Origin: Herbaspirillum sp. WKF16
GTDB lineage: Bacteria > Pseudomonadota > Gammaproteobacteria > Burkholderiales > Burkholderiaceae_D
Direction of reading: 5' to 3'
Assembly (NCBI RefSeq): GCF_028993615.1
Contig: NZ_CP118632.1
Coordinates: 3,720,001 to 3,784,000, forward strand
Length of the DNA: 64,000 nucleotides
Below the pieces are notes generated by a model, which saw only the letters and a program-made list of their open reading frames with translations, did not search any database and had not been told where the DNA came from. Position numbers and translations under genes: made by a program. This document shows positions 53,759-63,302 of the stretch, piece after piece; within the stretch, counting starts at the first letter, position 1; each line of letters begins with the position of its first letter.

Positions 53759-54355
53759 TCAGGTGGTGCGACGGTCCAGCATGGCGCGCGCGATGGTGCC
53801 GGCGTCCACGTATTCCAGCTCGCCGCCCACGGGCACGCCGCGCGCCAGCCGGCTGACCTTGAGGCCGCGGGTCTTGAGGGTCTCGCTGATGTAGTGGGCG
53901 GTGGCCTCGCCTTCGTTGGTGAAGTTGGTGGCCAGCACCACTTCGGCCACCACGCCGTCGGTGGCGCGGGTGATCAGCTTTTCGAGATGGATGTCGCGCG
54001 GGCCGATGCCGTCCAGCGGCGAGAGGCGTCCCATCAGCACGAAGTACAGTCCCTTGTAGGTCAGGGTCTGCTCGATCATGATCTGGTCGGCGGGATTCTC
54101 GACCACGCACAGCAGCGTGTGGTCGCGCTGCTCGTCCTGGCAGGTCTCGCAGATGACCTGCTCGGTGAAGGTGTTGCACAGCGCGCAGTGGCGGATCGTC
54201 TCCAGCGCGCGGGCGAGCGACTTGCTCAGCTCGCCGGCGGCGTCGCGGTCGTGCTGCATCAGGTGGTAGGCCATGCGCTGCGCGGTCTTGGGGCCGATGC
54301 CGGGAAGCCGGCGCAGCGAATCGGTCAGGAGCGTGAGACTGGAGGGAGTTTTCAA
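53759..54355 (-). CDS. recR: Recombination protein RecR
   Basis: A 198-residue DNA-repair protein that loads RecA with RecF and RecO. The helix-hairpin-helix [13 protein letters not shown], the four zinc Cys (CALCNTF and CETC) and a Toprim domain ([21 protein letters not shown]) are all present. The start is TTG at 54355: only this codon gives the family start and the normal 198 residues. It overlaps the yciI stop by 4 bases (TTGA), implying coupled translation at the end of the dnaX-ybaB-yciI-recR run. Confidence 0.92.
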   Translation of the reverse strand: MKTPSSLTLLTDSLRRLPGIGPKTAQRMAYHLMQHDRDAAGELSKSLARALETIRHCALCNTFTEQVICETCQDEQRDHTLLCVVENPADQIMIEQTLTYKGLYFVLMGRLSPLDGIGPRDIHLEKLITRATDGVVAEVVLATNFTNEGEATAHYISETLKTRGLKVSRLARGVPVGGELEYVDAGTIARAMLDRRTT

Positions 54356-54654
54356 TTGCGGTCTACGGAATAGCGGAAGGCTTCGAGCGCCTCGGCCGTC
54401 ATCGAGGGGACAAATTCGGTGATCTCGTATTCGGCCACGCCGGCGATGTAGAACGGGTCCGACTCGACGATCGCTTCCATTTCGGCGCGATCGCTGCAGT
54501 CGGCGAGGATGATGCCGCCGGTGCGGGGGACCTTGCGGCCCGACATCAGGAACACGCCATCCGCGTACTGCTGATTGAGGAATTTCTTGTGCGCGGTCAG
54601 CAAGGAATCGATTTCGCTCGCCGGCTTGGTGTACGTGATCGAGATGACGAACAT
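54352..54654 (-). CDS. yciI: YciI family protein
   Basis: A 100-residue protein of the ferredoxin-like YciI/YCII fold. Typical residues are [11 protein letters not shown] at the start, [20 protein letters not shown] with the conserved His, and [16 protein letters not shown] near the end. The function of the family is uncertain. It is inserted between ybaB and recR, which are adjacent in most genomes. Confidence 0.88.
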   Translation of the reverse strand: MFVISITYTKPASEIDSLLTAHKKFLNQQYADGVFLMSGRKVPRTGGIILADCSDRAEMEAIVESDPFYIAGVAEYEITEFVPSMTAEALEAFRYSVDRN

Positions 54655-54727
54655 GTTGCCTCCACAAAGCTGTGCTTCATTCCATCGGACTTGGCTTCCC
54701 CCGCCGGCGCCCCTGATGCCGGAGCGA

Positions 54728-55054
54728 TCAGAACGGCATCTTGAAACCCGGAGGCATGGGCATGCCGGCGGTGATGCCGGACATCTTTTCCTGCGAGGTG
54801 GCTTCGGCCTTGCGCACGGCGTCGTTGAAGGCGGCGGCCACCAGGTCTTCCAGCATGTCCTTGTCGTCGGCCAGCAGCGACGGGTCGATCGAGACGCGCT
54901 TGACGTCGTTCTTGCAGGTCATCACGACCTTGACCAGGCCGGCGCCGGACTGGCCTTCGACCTCGATTTGCGCCAGTTGCTCCTGCGCCTTCTTCATGTT
55001 GTCCTGCATGGCCTGGGCTTGCTTCATCAGACCTGCGAGTTGACCCTTCATCAT
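54728..55054 (-). CDS. ybaB: YbaB/EbfC nucleoid-associated protein
   Basis: A 108-residue DNA-binding protein that forms dimers. The helix [19 protein letters not shown], the central GLVKVVMTC strand and [15 protein letters not shown] are family features, and the C-terminus is Met/Pro-rich as usual. It lies 79 bases after dnaX in the classic dnaX-ybaB-recR neighbourhood. Confidence 0.95.
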   Translation of the reverse strand: MMKGQLAGLMKQAQAMQDNMKKAQEQLAQIEVEGQSGAGLVKVVMTCKNDVKRVSIDPSLLADDKDMLEDLVAAAFNDAVRKAEATSQEKMSGITAGMPMPPGFKMPF

Positions 55055-55133
55055 GGCATTGCTCCTTGTTTCAATTCATCGGATTTTATCTCGTTTGGCG
55101 CGCGGCCCGGAAAACCGGGGAAGCTGCGCCGCC

Positions 55134-57203
55134 TCACATGGGATGGATCGATCCCGGCACGATGGTGGCGTTGAACTCGCGCATCATCGACAGCACGAAG
55201 GGATCGTTCTGCATCTGCTGCTCGGCCTTGCGCTGGCGCTCGGCGCGGTCGGCCTCGGCCACCGCGTTGGCGGTGTCGGCCACGGCGCCGATCTCGGTCT
55301 CCACCCGCACTTCCTTGCCGAAGCGTTCGGACAGCGCGGCGATCAGCTTTTCCACGCTGCCCGAGGAGCGCAGGGTCTCCAGCGGGATGCGCAAATGGAA
55401 ACAGACGTTGCCGCCGGCCAGTCCTTCGCAGCGCACCAGTTCGCTCTGGAAGGCCATCTGGTGCGCCACGCCGCGCAGGGCGAGGCTGGCGGCCAGCGTC
55501 GGCCAGTGACCGTCCCAGCCCAGTTCGCTTGCGATGCGCGCGGTTTCCTGCTTCTGCGCCGGGGTCGCCGGCGGACGCTGCGGCGCGGATGGGCGCTGCG
55601 CGACCGGCGCCGCTTCTAGTTCGGGTGGCGGGGAATATTCAGTTTTTTTTTGAGCGTCGAAGCCGGCCGGCGTCGCGTCTTCTTCCCACGGCGGGATGGA
55701 GTCGAACGGCGGCGGCTCCGGCATGTCGGGCACATCGGACGGCATTGCCGATGGTGCAGGCGCAGCCGCGACAGGCGCGGGCGCCGGGACGGCCGCGGGA
55801 GCGGCGACAGGCGCCGGGCGCGCAGCCGGTGCTGGCGCCTTGCCGCCCTTGAGGGAGGCGCGCACCGCCATCATCGCGGCTTCGCGCGCCGATGCGGCCG
55901 GGTTGGCCGCCGGCGCTGGGGCAGCAGACGCGACCTGGGGCGCAGGCGCTTGCTGGACCGGCGCCGGACGGCTGACCGGCGCGCTCGTCACGGCCGCCTG
56001 CGGGGCCATCAGCGGGGCTGCCTGGCGCGGCGCGGCGGATGCAGGTGCGGGACGGGCGGCAGGCGCGCCGCCGGCGGCGGGCGCAGGCGCGGCGGAGCTG
56101 GCGCTGACCGGGCGGAAGGCCAGCATGCGCAAGAGCGTCATGCTGAAGCCGGCGTATTCGTCGGGCGCCAGGCCCAGCTCGTTACGGCCGTGCACCACGA
56201 TCTGGTAGAACAGCTGCACGTGCTCAAGGCTGAATTGCGAAGCCAGGCGCAGCACGTCCTCGCGATTGGGCAGGTCGTCGGCCAGCGCGGCCGGCACGCT
56301 CTGCGCCAGGGCCACCTGGTGCAGCAAGGTGCCCAGGTCCTGCAGCGCGGCGTTGTACGAGAGGCTGCGTGTGGCCATGTCGTCGGCCACACCCAACAGC
56401 GCGGCGCCGTCCTGCGCGGCCAGCGCGTCGAGGATGCGGATCAGGTAGGACTGGTCGAGGGCGCCCAGCATGCCCTGCACCGCTTCCAGCGATACGCGGC
56501 CGGCGGCGTAGGCGATCGCCTGGTCGGTCAGCGAGAGGGCGTCGCGCATGGAGCCGGAGGCGCCCTGCGCAAGCAGGCGCAGGGCCTGCGGATCGAATTC
56601 GATGTTTTCCTGGTTCAGGATGTTGTCGAGGTGGCCGATGATGTGGCCCGGCGGCATCTGCTTGAGGTTGAACTGCAGGCAGCGCGACAGCACTGTCACC
56701 GGAATCTTCTGCGGATCGGTGGTGGCCAGGATGAACTTGATGTGCTCGGGCGGCTCTTCCAGCGTCTTCAGCATGGCGTTGAAGGCGTGGTTGGTCAGCA
56801 TGTGCACTTCGTCGATCATGTAGACCTTGAAGCGGGCATTGGACGGCGCGTAGATCGCCTGCTCCAGCAGCTGCGCCATTTCGTCCACGCCGCGGTTGGA
56901 GGCGGCGTCCATCTCGATGTAGTCGACGAAGCGGCCGGCGTCGATCGCCGTGCAGGCCTCGCATACGCCGCACGGCGCGGCGGTGATGCCGCCGTTGCCG
57001 TCGGGGCCGACGCAGTTCAGCGACTTGGCCAGGATGCGCGAGAGCGTGGTCTTGCCCACGCCGCGGGTGCCGGTAAAGAGGTAAGCGTGGTGCAGCCGCT
57101 GTTGCTCGAGCGCGTGCGTCAGCGCGCGCACGACGTGCTCCTGGCCGACCAGGGTGTCGAAGCTGCGGGGACGGTACTTGCGGGCGAGGACTTGATAAGA
57201 CAT
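55134..57203 (-). CDS. dnaX: DNA polymerase III subunits tau (and probably gamma)
   Basis: A 689-residue clamp-loader subunit. Walker A is GTRGVGKT (residues 45-52), the zinc module uses Cys64, 78, 81 and 84, the AAA+ Walker B region is IDEVHML and sensor SRC is in VLSRCLQFN. An Ala/Pro-rich linker (residues about 370-510) leads to the tau-specific C-terminal domain that binds the polymerase. A run of nine A at codons 518-521 lies at the end of the linker; a -1 shift there stops at once and would give a 521-residue gamma-like product. It heads the dnaX-ybaB-yciI-recR run. Confidence 0.95.
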   Translation of the reverse strand: MSYQVLARKYRPRSFDTLVGQEHVVRALTHALEQQRLHHAYLFTGTRGVGKTTLSRILAKSLNCVGPDGNGGITAAPCGVCEACTAIDAGRFVDYIEMDAASNRGVDEMAQLLEQAIYAPSNARFKVYMIDEVHMLTNHAFNAMLKTLEEPPEHIKFILATTDPQKIPVTVLSRCLQFNLKQMPPGHIIGHLDNILNQENIEFDPQALRLLAQGASGSMRDALSLTDQAIAYAAGRVSLEAVQGMLGALDQSYLIRILDALAAQDGAALLGVADDMATRSLSYNAALQDLGTLLHQVALAQSVPAALADDLPNREDVLRLASQFSLEHVQLFYQIVVHGRNELGLAPDEYAGFSMTLLRMLAFRPVSASSAAPAPAAGGAPAARPAPASAAPRQAAPLMAPQAAVTSAPVSRPAPVQQAPAPQVASAAPAPAANPAASAREAAMMAVRASLKGGKAPAPAARPAPVAAPAAVPAPAPVAAAPAPSAMPSDVPDMPEPPPFDSIPPWEEDATPAGFDAQKKTEYSPPPELEAAPVAQRPSAPQRPPATPAQKQETARIASELGWDGHWPTLAASLALRGVAHQMAFQSELVRCEGLAGGNVCFHLRIPLETLRSSGSVEKLIAALSERFGKEVRVETEIGAVADTANAVAEADRAERQRKAEQQMQNDPFVLSMMREFNATIVPGSIHPM
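55639..55652 (-). promoter_or_regulatory. dnaX: Candidate -1 frameshift or slippage site in dnaX
   Basis: On the coding strand CAA AAA AAA ACT GAA: nine A, where a -1 slip gives AAC TGA, so one extra residue and a stop. The layout parallels the E. coli dnaX site (A AAA AAG AGT GAA). No Shine-Dalgarno-like stimulator is obvious at 10 bases upstream. Confidence 0.65.
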
Positions 57204-57339
57204 GACGGTGGCTGCGGTCGGCTTTTTGGCTCAGGGGGGCATTTTAAGCTATTTCGCCGCCGTCATCGCCTTTGGCGTGGCCGCGCCTCGGCGGGAGCGC
57301 GGCGCGCTCGTGCAGGCAACGGGAAGGATGGCCCGGCAA

Positions 57340-58314
57340 TCAGCCGGCAGAGGCGCGGCGCTCGCTCTTTTGCTTGTACATCAGCGCGTCTGCGTTCTGC
57401 ATGAGGTCGCCGATGCTGTCGTGCACCGCCGGATCGAACTCGACCGCGCCGACGCTGTAGCGCAGGTCGTATTCACGCGCACCGTGCTGGTTCAGCTGCT
57501 GCACGGCGCGCTCGAAATGCTTGAGTACGGGCTCGGCTTCGGTAATCGAGGTGTTGGTCAGGAAGACGGCGAACTCGTCGCCGCCCAGGCGGCCGATGAC
57601 GTCGGACTCGCGGAAGTTGCCGGCCAGCAGCGAGGAGAAATTCATCAGCGCGGTGTCGCCCTCGGCATGGCCGAAGCGGTCGTTGATCTGCTTGAACATG
57701 TCGAGATCGAAGTACAGCAGGCAGGCCGGGCGCGAGACCCGCTTGCACAGCCCCAGCGCATGCTGGGCCAGCGCCTCGAAGCCGCGCCGGTTGGACAGCT
57801 TGGTCAGGTCGTCGATGGTGGCCAGGCGCACGGCGGTGAGCTCCTGCTCGACCATGGCGGCGAGGTCCTTGAGCAGCGCGCGGTCGTCGGCGTCGAAGTT
57901 GCGGACCTTCATGTCCACCAGGCACAGCGTGCCGAGGTTGTAGCCGCTCTCGCTCTTGATCGGGCAGCCGGCGTAGAAACGGATATGGGGTTCGCCGGTG
58001 ACCTGCGGATTACCGGAGAAGCGCTCGTCCTGGGTGGCATCGGTGACGACGGTGATGTCGTCCCTGAGGATGGCGTGCGAGCAGAAGGAGACCTCGCGCG
58101 TGGTCTCGGTGGCGTCACCCAGGCCGACGCAGGATTTGAACCACTGGCGGTTGACGTCGATCAGCGTCACCACTGCGATGGGCACGTCGAACAGGCGGCG
58201 CGCCAGCCGCGTCAGGCGGTCGAAGCGCTCTTCCGGGGGCGTGTCCAGGATGTGCAGCGAATGCAGGGCCTCGATGCGGGCTTCTTCATTGGCTGGGAGC
58301 TCGGCGATTTTCAT
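57340..58314 (-). CDS. GAF-GGDEF diguanylate cyclase
   Basis: A 324-residue c-di-GMP synthase. A GAF domain (about residues 20-155: FDVPIAVVTLIDVNRQWFKS, CSHAI, FYAGCPI) is followed by GGDEF (about 165-318) with intact RLGGDEF. An RxxD inhibitory site (RESD) lies five residues upstream of GGDEF, so product inhibition is likely. There is no membrane segment. The GAF ligand is unknown. It appears to be transcribed alone upstream of dnaX. Confidence 0.92.
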   Translation of the reverse strand: MKIAELPANEEARIEALHSLHILDTPPEERFDRLTRLARRLFDVPIAVVTLIDVNRQWFKSCVGLGDATETTREVSFCSHAILRDDITVVTDATQDERFSGNPQVTGEPHIRFYAGCPIKSESGYNLGTLCLVDMKVRNFDADDRALLKDLAAMVEQELTAVRLATIDDLTKLSNRRGFEALAQHALGLCKRVSRPACLLYFDLDMFKQINDRFGHAEGDTALMNFSSLLAGNFRESDVIGRLGGDEFAVFLTNTSITEAEPVLKHFERAVQQLNQHGAREYDLRYSVGAVEFDPAVHDSIGDLMQNADALMYKQKSERRASAG

Positions 58315-58647
58315 GATTCATCTGCAATGGGTGAACGGGAAATGCGCATGCCCTGATGCGATCCGGCAGCCCTCCGACCGATCCCGCCGCTTTCCGCCGC
58401 GCAAGGCCGTTTCCGGCCCGCGCCTTGGCCACATGGGCGCAGACGCGTCCGTCGCTGGGCAGACAAGCTGCATTCTGAGGCAGTCGCCGGTCTATGGCTC
58501 GGCCAACTGTAACCGCATTTTTTTGGAGAAACAAGGGTTTGCTTATCGATTTGTCAGCATCCCGCGCGGCGCGTTGCGCCCCGGGGGCGCCGCCGGTAGC
58601 GCAACGGCGGCAACCCGGGATCCGGGCCGCCGTCGTGCGCCCGCGGT
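58315..58647. other. Intergenic region between the cyclase and ComEA-like genes
   Basis: A 333-base gap holding a GCGCCCC/GGGGCGC palindrome (58576-58590) downstream of the ComEA-like gene and an AT-rich patch at 58517-58550 that may be promoter for the cyclase gene. No gene is seen. Confidence 0.45.
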
Positions 58648-59019
58648 TTACTTCTTGATGGCGTCGGGCAGTCCGGCGCCCTGCTCCCGGATCACGGCCG
58701 CCGCCTTGTTGCCCTTGCCCACAGCCTTGGCGACCTGGGCGGTGCCGGCCTTGGGCTGGCCATTGACGGTGAGGCCGTTGGCCGACAGCTTCAGCGCGCT
58801 CTTTTCCTTGATGCCCTTGACGCGGTTCTGCAGGTCGTCCCAGTCCTTGAAGCTGCCGCCCTTCTGGCGCGCCTCCAGGATGCGCTTGGACATCGACGGG
58901 CCGATGCCGCGCACGCCGTCGAGGGCGGCCTGGTCGGCCTTGTTGACGTCGACCTCGGCGAAGGCCATGCCGGCGGCCATGACAAAGGTGACGATGAACA
59001 GGAGGAATTTCTTCAACAT
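58648..59019 (-). CDS. Secreted helix-hairpin-helix protein, ComEA-like
   Basis: A 123-residue protein with a signal peptide (MLKKFLLFIVTFVMAAGMAFA) and a helix-hairpin-helix DNA-binding domain: VDVNKADQAALDGVRGIGP, then RILEARQKGGSFKDWDDL, as in ComEA. The Lys-rich tail could add DNA contacts. AAAGGA precedes the ATG at 59019. Free periplasmic ComEA-like proteins bind DNA during uptake in transformable bacteria; whether this organism is transformable is unknown. Confidence 0.88.
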   Translation of the reverse strand: MLKKFLLFIVTFVMAAGMAFAEVDVNKADQAALDGVRGIGPSMSKRILEARQKGGSFKDWDDLQNRVKGIKEKSALKLSANGLTVNGQPKAGTAQVAKAVGKGNKAAAVIREQGAGLPDAIKK

Positions 59020-59054
59020 GCTGGATCCTTTCGGGAATGATGATCGGAAAGACA

Positions 59055-59087
59055 AAAGGCAGCGCACCGCAAGGTGACGCTGCCTTT
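59055..59087 (-). terminator. Rho-independent terminator after the heptose kinase gene
   Basis: A 14-bp stem with one bulged base (AAAGGCAGCGCACC with GGTG-A-CGCTGCCTTT, GCAA loop), followed on the minus strand by TTGTCTTT. Confidence 0.8.
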
Positions 59088-59169
59088 GCTCAACGAAGCC
59101 GTCCGTTGGATGTTGACAGAAATTCAACGAGAAATTGACCGCATATTCACACTGCGGCCGGCCTTTACC

Positions 59170-60099
59170 TCAGCCCTCCAGCAGCTCCTCGCGGGTGACG
59201 GTGGCCGTGCCCAGTTTGCCCACCACGATGCCGCCGGCGCGGTTGGCCATGGTGACCGCGTCCACCAGCGGCGCCCCGGCGCCCAGCATGACGGCCAGCG
59301 TGGCGATGACGGTGTCGCCGGCGCCGGAGACGTCGAACACCTCACGGGCCATGGTCGGGAAATGCCGCACGTCGCCGTCGCGGTACAGGCTCATGCCCTC
59401 TTCCGAGCGGGTCAGCAGCAGCGCTTCCAGGTTCAGCTGCGCGCGCAGGTTCTGCGCACGCGCGGTGAGGTCTTCCTCGCCCTTCCACTGGCCGACGATG
59501 CGCACCATCTCCGACTTGTTGGGCGTGAGCACCGAGGCCCCGGCGTAGCGCGAGAAATCGTCGCCCTTGGGATCGACCAGGATGCGCTTGCCCAGCTTGC
59601 GCGCCGCCGCGATCATCTCGGCCACGTTGACCAGGCTGCCCTTGGCGTAGTCGGAGAAGACGATGACGTCATAGTCGGCCACCAGCGAGTTGAACTGCGT
59701 GAGCTTGTCGCGCAGGACGTCGTCGGTGGGCGACTCCTCGAAGTCGATGCGCACCAGCTGCTGCTGGCGCCCGATCACGCGCAGCTTGACGATGGTGGAG
59801 ATGGTGGCGTCGCGGTTCAGGTGGCTGGCGATGCCCATCTCGCCCAGCATGCTCTCCACCACGCTGGCCGGTTCGTCGTCGCCGGTCACGCCCAGCAGCG
59901 CGGTCCTGGCGCCCAGGCTGGCGGTATTGCGCGCGACGTTGGCGGCGCCGCCCAGGCGCTCCTCGCGGCGTTCGACGCGCACCACCGGCACCGGCGCCTC
60001 GGGCGAAATGCGGTTGACTTCACCGAACCAGTAACGGTCCAGCATGACGTCGCCCACGATGAGGATGCGGGCGGAATCCCAGGCTGCGGCGATATCCAT
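59170..60099 (-). CDS. rfaE1: D-glycero-beta-D-manno-heptose-7-phosphate kinase
   Basis: A 309-residue PfkB-family kinase corresponding to the first domain of HldE (HldA/RfaE1), making the bisphosphate precursor of LPS heptose. Landmarks: ILIVGDVMLDRYWFGEVNRISPEAP near the start, RLGGAANVARNTASLGA, and the anion-hole motif DVSGAGDTVIATLA with the catalytic Asp. The nucleotidyltransferase domain is absent, so that activity must be encoded elsewhere. It is downstream of ugd by 13 bases. Confidence 0.93.
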   Translation of the reverse strand: MDIAAAWDSARILIVGDVMLDRYWFGEVNRISPEAPVPVVRVERREERLGGAANVARNTASLGARTALLGVTGDDEPASVVESMLGEMGIASHLNRDATISTIVKLRVIGRQQQLVRIDFEESPTDDVLRDKLTQFNSLVADYDVIVFSDYAKGSLVNVAEMIAAARKLGKRILVDPKGDDFSRYAGASVLTPNKSEMVRIVGQWKGEEDLTARAQNLRAQLNLEALLLTRSEEGMSLYRDGDVRHFPTMAREVFDVSGAGDTVIATLAVMLGAGAPLVDAVTMANRAGGIVVGKLGTATVTREELLEG

Positions 60100-60112
60100 G
60101 ACGGTCTCCGGA

Positions 60113-61489
60113 TCAGGCCTGGCCGGCCAGCGAACGGCCGATGCCGTAGTATTCGATGCCGCTGTCGGCCATCACCTGCGGCTCGAACAGGTTGCGGCCG
60201 TCGAAGATCACCGGGTTCTTCAGCGCCGCCTTGACGCGCTCGAAGTCCGGGCTGCGGAAGGCCTTCCATTCGGTGACGATGGTCAGGGCGTCGGCGCCCT
60301 GCAGGGCGTCCATCGGGCTCTCGGCGAAGCGGATGCGCGCCAGCAGTCCGGCCTCGCCGGCGAAGTCCAGCTTGAGCACGCGCGCGCCCTCCTTCATCGC
60401 CACCGGGTCGTACACCGCGACGGTGGCGCCGCGGCGCACCAGCTCGCCGACCAGCACGCGCGAAGAGGCTTCGCGCATGTCGTCGGTGTTGGGCTTGAAC
60501 GCCAGGCCCCAGATCGCGAAGTGCTTGCCGGCCAGGTCTTCGCCGAAACGGGCGACGACCTTCTTGCCCAGCACGTGCTTCTGCAGGTTGTTGACGTTTT
60601 CCACCGCCTGCAGGATCAGCAATTCCTGGCCGTAGTCGCGCGCGGTGCGTTCCAGCGCCTGCACGTCCTTGGGGAAGCAGGAGCCGCCGTAGCCGCAGCC
60701 GGCGTACAGGAAGCTGTGGCCGATGCGCGGATCGGAACCGATGCCGTGGCGCACCGCCTCGATGTCGGCGCCGACCTTGTCGGCCAGGTTGGCCAGCTCG
60801 TTCATGAACGAAATGCGCGTGGCCAGCATGGCGTTGGCCGCGTACTTGGTGAATTCGGCGGAGCGCACATCCATCCAGTAGGTGCGCTCGTGGTTGCGGT
60901 TGAAGGGCGCGTACAGCTTCTTCATCAGCGCCTGGGCGCGCAGGCCGTCGGCGGTCTGGTCGTGGCCGATGACGATGCGGTCGGGGCGCATGAAGTCCTC
61001 CACCGCGGCGCCTTCCTTGAGGAACTCCGGATTGGAGACCACCGAGAATGCGGCGCCGGCCTGGCCGCGCAGGCCCAGCTCGTCGGCGATGGCGGCGCGC
61101 ACCTTGTCGGCGGTGCCGACCGGCACGGTGGATTTGTCCACCACCACCTTGAAACCGCTCATGTGGCGGCCGATGTTGCGCGCGGCGGCCAGCACGTATT
61201 GCAGGTCGGCCGAGCCGTCCTCGTCGGGCGGGGTGCCGACGGCGATGAACTGGATATCGCCGTGCGCCACGCTGGCGGCGACGTCGGTGGAAAATTGCAG
61301 GCGGCCGGCGGCGCGGTTGCGCGCCACGACGTCTTCCAGGCCCGGCTCATGGATGGGAATGCCGCCGTTGTTGAGGATGTCGACCTTGGACTGGTCGACG
61401 TCCAGGCAAAACACGTCGTTGCCCAATTCGGCCAGGCAGGCGCCGGTCACAAGGCCCACATAGCCGGTGCCGATAATGGTGATTTTCAT
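60113..61489 (-). CDS. ugd: UDP-glucose 6-dehydrogenase
   Basis: A 458-residue enzyme that oxidises UDP-glucose to UDP-glucuronate with NAD. The Rossmann motif is [20 protein letters not shown], the catalytic Cys near residue 260 lies in [14 protein letters not shown], and [20 protein letters not shown] marks the C-terminal domain. UDP-glucuronate feeds exopolysaccharide and lipid A or LPS sugar synthesis. It sits between lapB and the heptose kinase gene, in an envelope-building run. Confidence 0.95.
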   Translation of the reverse strand: MKITIIGTGYVGLVTGACLAELGNDVFCLDVDQSKVDILNNGGIPIHEPGLEDVVARNRAAGRLQFSTDVAASVAHGDIQFIAVGTPPDEDGSADLQYVLAAARNIGRHMSGFKVVVDKSTVPVGTADKVRAAIADELGLRGQAGAAFSVVSNPEFLKEGAAVEDFMRPDRIVIGHDQTADGLRAQALMKKLYAPFNRNHERTYWMDVRSAEFTKYAANAMLATRISFMNELANLADKVGADIEAVRHGIGSDPRIGHSFLYAGCGYGGSCFPKDVQALERTARDYGQELLILQAVENVNNLQKHVLGKKVVARFGEDLAGKHFAIWGLAFKPNTDDMREASSRVLVGELVRRGATVAVYDPVAMKEGARVLKLDFAGEAGLLARIRFAESPMDALQGADALTIVTEWKAFRSPDFERVKAALKNPVIFDGRNLFEPQVMADSGIEYYGIGRSLAGQA

Positions 61490-61528
61490 GGCGGATCCAG
61501 ATTCTTTTTCAATGGAGGCGGCAAGGCC

Positions 61529-62704
61529 TCAATTCATGACATTCAATTCTTCGGTGCGGCGCGGCGGATAGGTTTCCCAATGGCTGCAGCCCGGGCATTG
61601 CCAATAGAACTGGCGCGCCTTGAACCCGCAATGGCTGCACTGGTAGCGCGCCAGCTTCTGCGTGTAGCCGTGCACCAGGGTCTTGACCACCGACAGTTCC
61701 GGCCGCACGTTCTGCGGCGCCGTCATCATGCGCGCCTCCAGGAACTTGTCCAGGCCCAGCAGCGTCGGTGTGCGGCGCAGCTCTTCGCTGACCAGGTTGT
61801 TGGCGGCCTCGACGCCTTCGGCGTCCAGCACGGCCTTGAAGGCCACTTCCAGCAGGTCGATCGAAGGCGCCTCGGCGAGATAGGCGCGCAGCAGGTTGAT
61901 GCCTTCCTGCGGCCGCGCCACGGCCAGGTAGCCGTCCATCAGGCGCTGCGCCACCAGCGCCGTGTGCGGCACGCTCTGGTGCTCGACCCGGCGCCAGGTT
62001 TCCAGCGCGCCTTCGATGTCGCCCTTGGCGCGCAGCGCGTCGCCCATCAGCATGGTGGCGCGCACGCTCTTGCGGTCGGCGCCCAGCGCCTTGTCGAGCA
62101 GGGCGATGGCGGCGTCGGCGTTGGTGCGCACCAGCTCGTCGGCGGCCAGCTCGCAGTAGAACTGCGCGATCTCGCGCTGGCGGCCGCCGGCGCCGGTGGC
62201 CTGCAGGATCTCGGCGGCCGAGATGGCCCGCGTCCACTCCTTCTCGCGCTGGTAGATTTCCAGCAGCGCGCGTCCTGCCTGGGCGCTGTATTGCGTGTCG
62301 ATCAGCTTGTTGAAGGTTTCCTCGGCGCGGTCCAGCAGGCCGGCCTTCAGGTAATCCTGGCCCAGCTCGTAGAGCGCGTGGCCGTGATGCTCGGCCGGCA
62401 GGTCGGGACGCGCCAGCAGGTTCTGGTGCACACGGATGGCGCGCTCGGTCTCGCCGCGGCGGCGGAACAGGTTGCCCAGCGCGAAATGCAGCTCCACCGT
62501 TTCGGGGTCGAGCTTGACGATTTCGATGAAGGCGTCGATGGCCTTGTCGGGCTGCTCGTTGAGCAGGAAATTAAGGCCCTTGAAGTAGCCGCGCGGCAAG
62601 GTGCGCGACTCCGACAGGAGCTGGTTGATGTCAACCCGCGCGGCAATCCAGCCCAGTCCGAAGAAGACGGGAATGCCGAGCAACCACCAGAATTCAAATT
62701 CCAT
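61529..62704 (-). CDS. lapB: Lipopolysaccharide assembly protein LapB
   Basis: A 391-residue inner-membrane-anchored protein: an N-terminal helix (FEFWWLLGIPVFFGLGWIAAR), about nine TPR repeats and a C-terminal rubredoxin-type metal site with Cys pairs in YQCSHCG and CPGCSHW. LapB controls LPS synthesis by directing LpxC to FtsH in E. coli. It follows lapA by 15 bases, as is usual, and precedes ugd. Confidence 0.94.
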   Translation of the reverse strand: MEFEFWWLLGIPVFFGLGWIAARVDINQLLSESRTLPRGYFKGLNFLLNEQPDKAIDAFIEIVKLDPETVELHFALGNLFRRRGETERAIRVHQNLLARPDLPAEHHGHALYELGQDYLKAGLLDRAEETFNKLIDTQYSAQAGRALLEIYQREKEWTRAISAAEILQATGAGGRQREIAQFYCELAADELVRTNADAAIALLDKALGADRKSVRATMLMGDALRAKGDIEGALETWRRVEHQSVPHTALVAQRLMDGYLAVARPQEGINLLRAYLAEAPSIDLLEVAFKAVLDAEGVEAANNLVSEELRRTPTLLGLDKFLEARMMTAPQNVRPELSVVKTLVHGYTQKLARYQCSHCGFKARQFYWQCPGCSHWETYPPRRTEELNVMN

Positions 62705-62719
62705 AAACGAGAGGGAAAA

Positions 62720-63046
62720 TTAGAGAATGTGCTGCGCCGTGATCACGCTGTCCGGCAGCGGCGGCTGGGCCTGGACCTGGGCGATCTCCTCCTGCTGCTT
62801 CTGGATCTGCGCCAGCGCCTTCTTGTAGCGCGCGGCTTCGCGGCGATGGCGGAACACCATCGGCGTCATCGCCAGCACGCCCAGCACGGCGCCGACCACG
62901 AAGAAGGCCAGCAGGACCAGCACCAGCGGATCGGTGCGCTCATAGCCGAGGAAGAGGTGCATGGTCACTTCCTGGGTATTGCGCAGCGCGAAGAAAAAGA
63001 AAAGGACGAACAGGATGGCCGCAATCAATCTCGACACTATTTTCAT
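62720..63046 (-). CDS. lapA: LapA (DUF1049) inner-membrane protein
   Basis: A 108-residue protein with two membrane helices (residues 5-22 and 42-63), the NTQEVTMHLFLGY segment between them and a coiled-coil tail (RREAARYKKALAQIQKQQEEI). It is the LapB partner. GAAAGGA precedes the ATG at 63046; upstream in-frame codons are not conserved. Confidence 0.92.
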   Translation of the reverse strand: MKIVSRLIAAILFVLFFFFALRNTQEVTMHLFLGYERTDPLVLVLLAFFVVGAVLGVLAMTPMVFRHRREAARYKKALAQIQKQQEEIAQVQAQPPLPDSVITAQHIL

Positions 63047-63246
63047 GGCGTAGTCCTTTCGTAGGGTTAGCAGCCGACAGCAGCGCTGCCGGAACGGCGA
63101 ATGCGAAACTGTGGAATTGTACGTGAAAAAAACCGGGGCAAAGAAGGCCGCGAGGGCCGCCGCCGGGAATTTACAGCTCGCCGGGCTCTGCGGGACGCGC
63201 TTCCTTCGCACATTTTCCGCGCCATCGCCACCGCGTAAAAGACAAA

Positions 63247-63273
63247 GGGCGGACATGCATCGCATGTCCGCCC
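63247..63273 (-). terminator. Rho-independent terminator after ihfB
   Basis: A perfect 12-bp stem (GGGCGGACATGC with GCATGTCCGCCC, ATC loop), followed on the minus strand by TTTGTCTTTT. It separates rpsA-ihfB from lapA-lapB. Confidence 0.85.
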
Positions 63274-63302
63274 CTCGAGATGCTCAGGCATCGCCGATCG
63301 CT

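Noticed and set aside
57204..57339. A possible 4.5S (SRP) RNA gene upstream of dnaX, as found in some bacteria
   Set aside because: The gap is short and lacks the conserved GGAAGCAGCC-type domain on either strand.
60044..63064. A 1006-codon plus-strand open frame opposite rfaE1, ugd, lapB and lapA
   Set aside because: Its translation is a His/Gln/Ala/Gly-rich shadow of well-conserved minus-strand genes in GC-rich DNA, with no domain or ribosome site.
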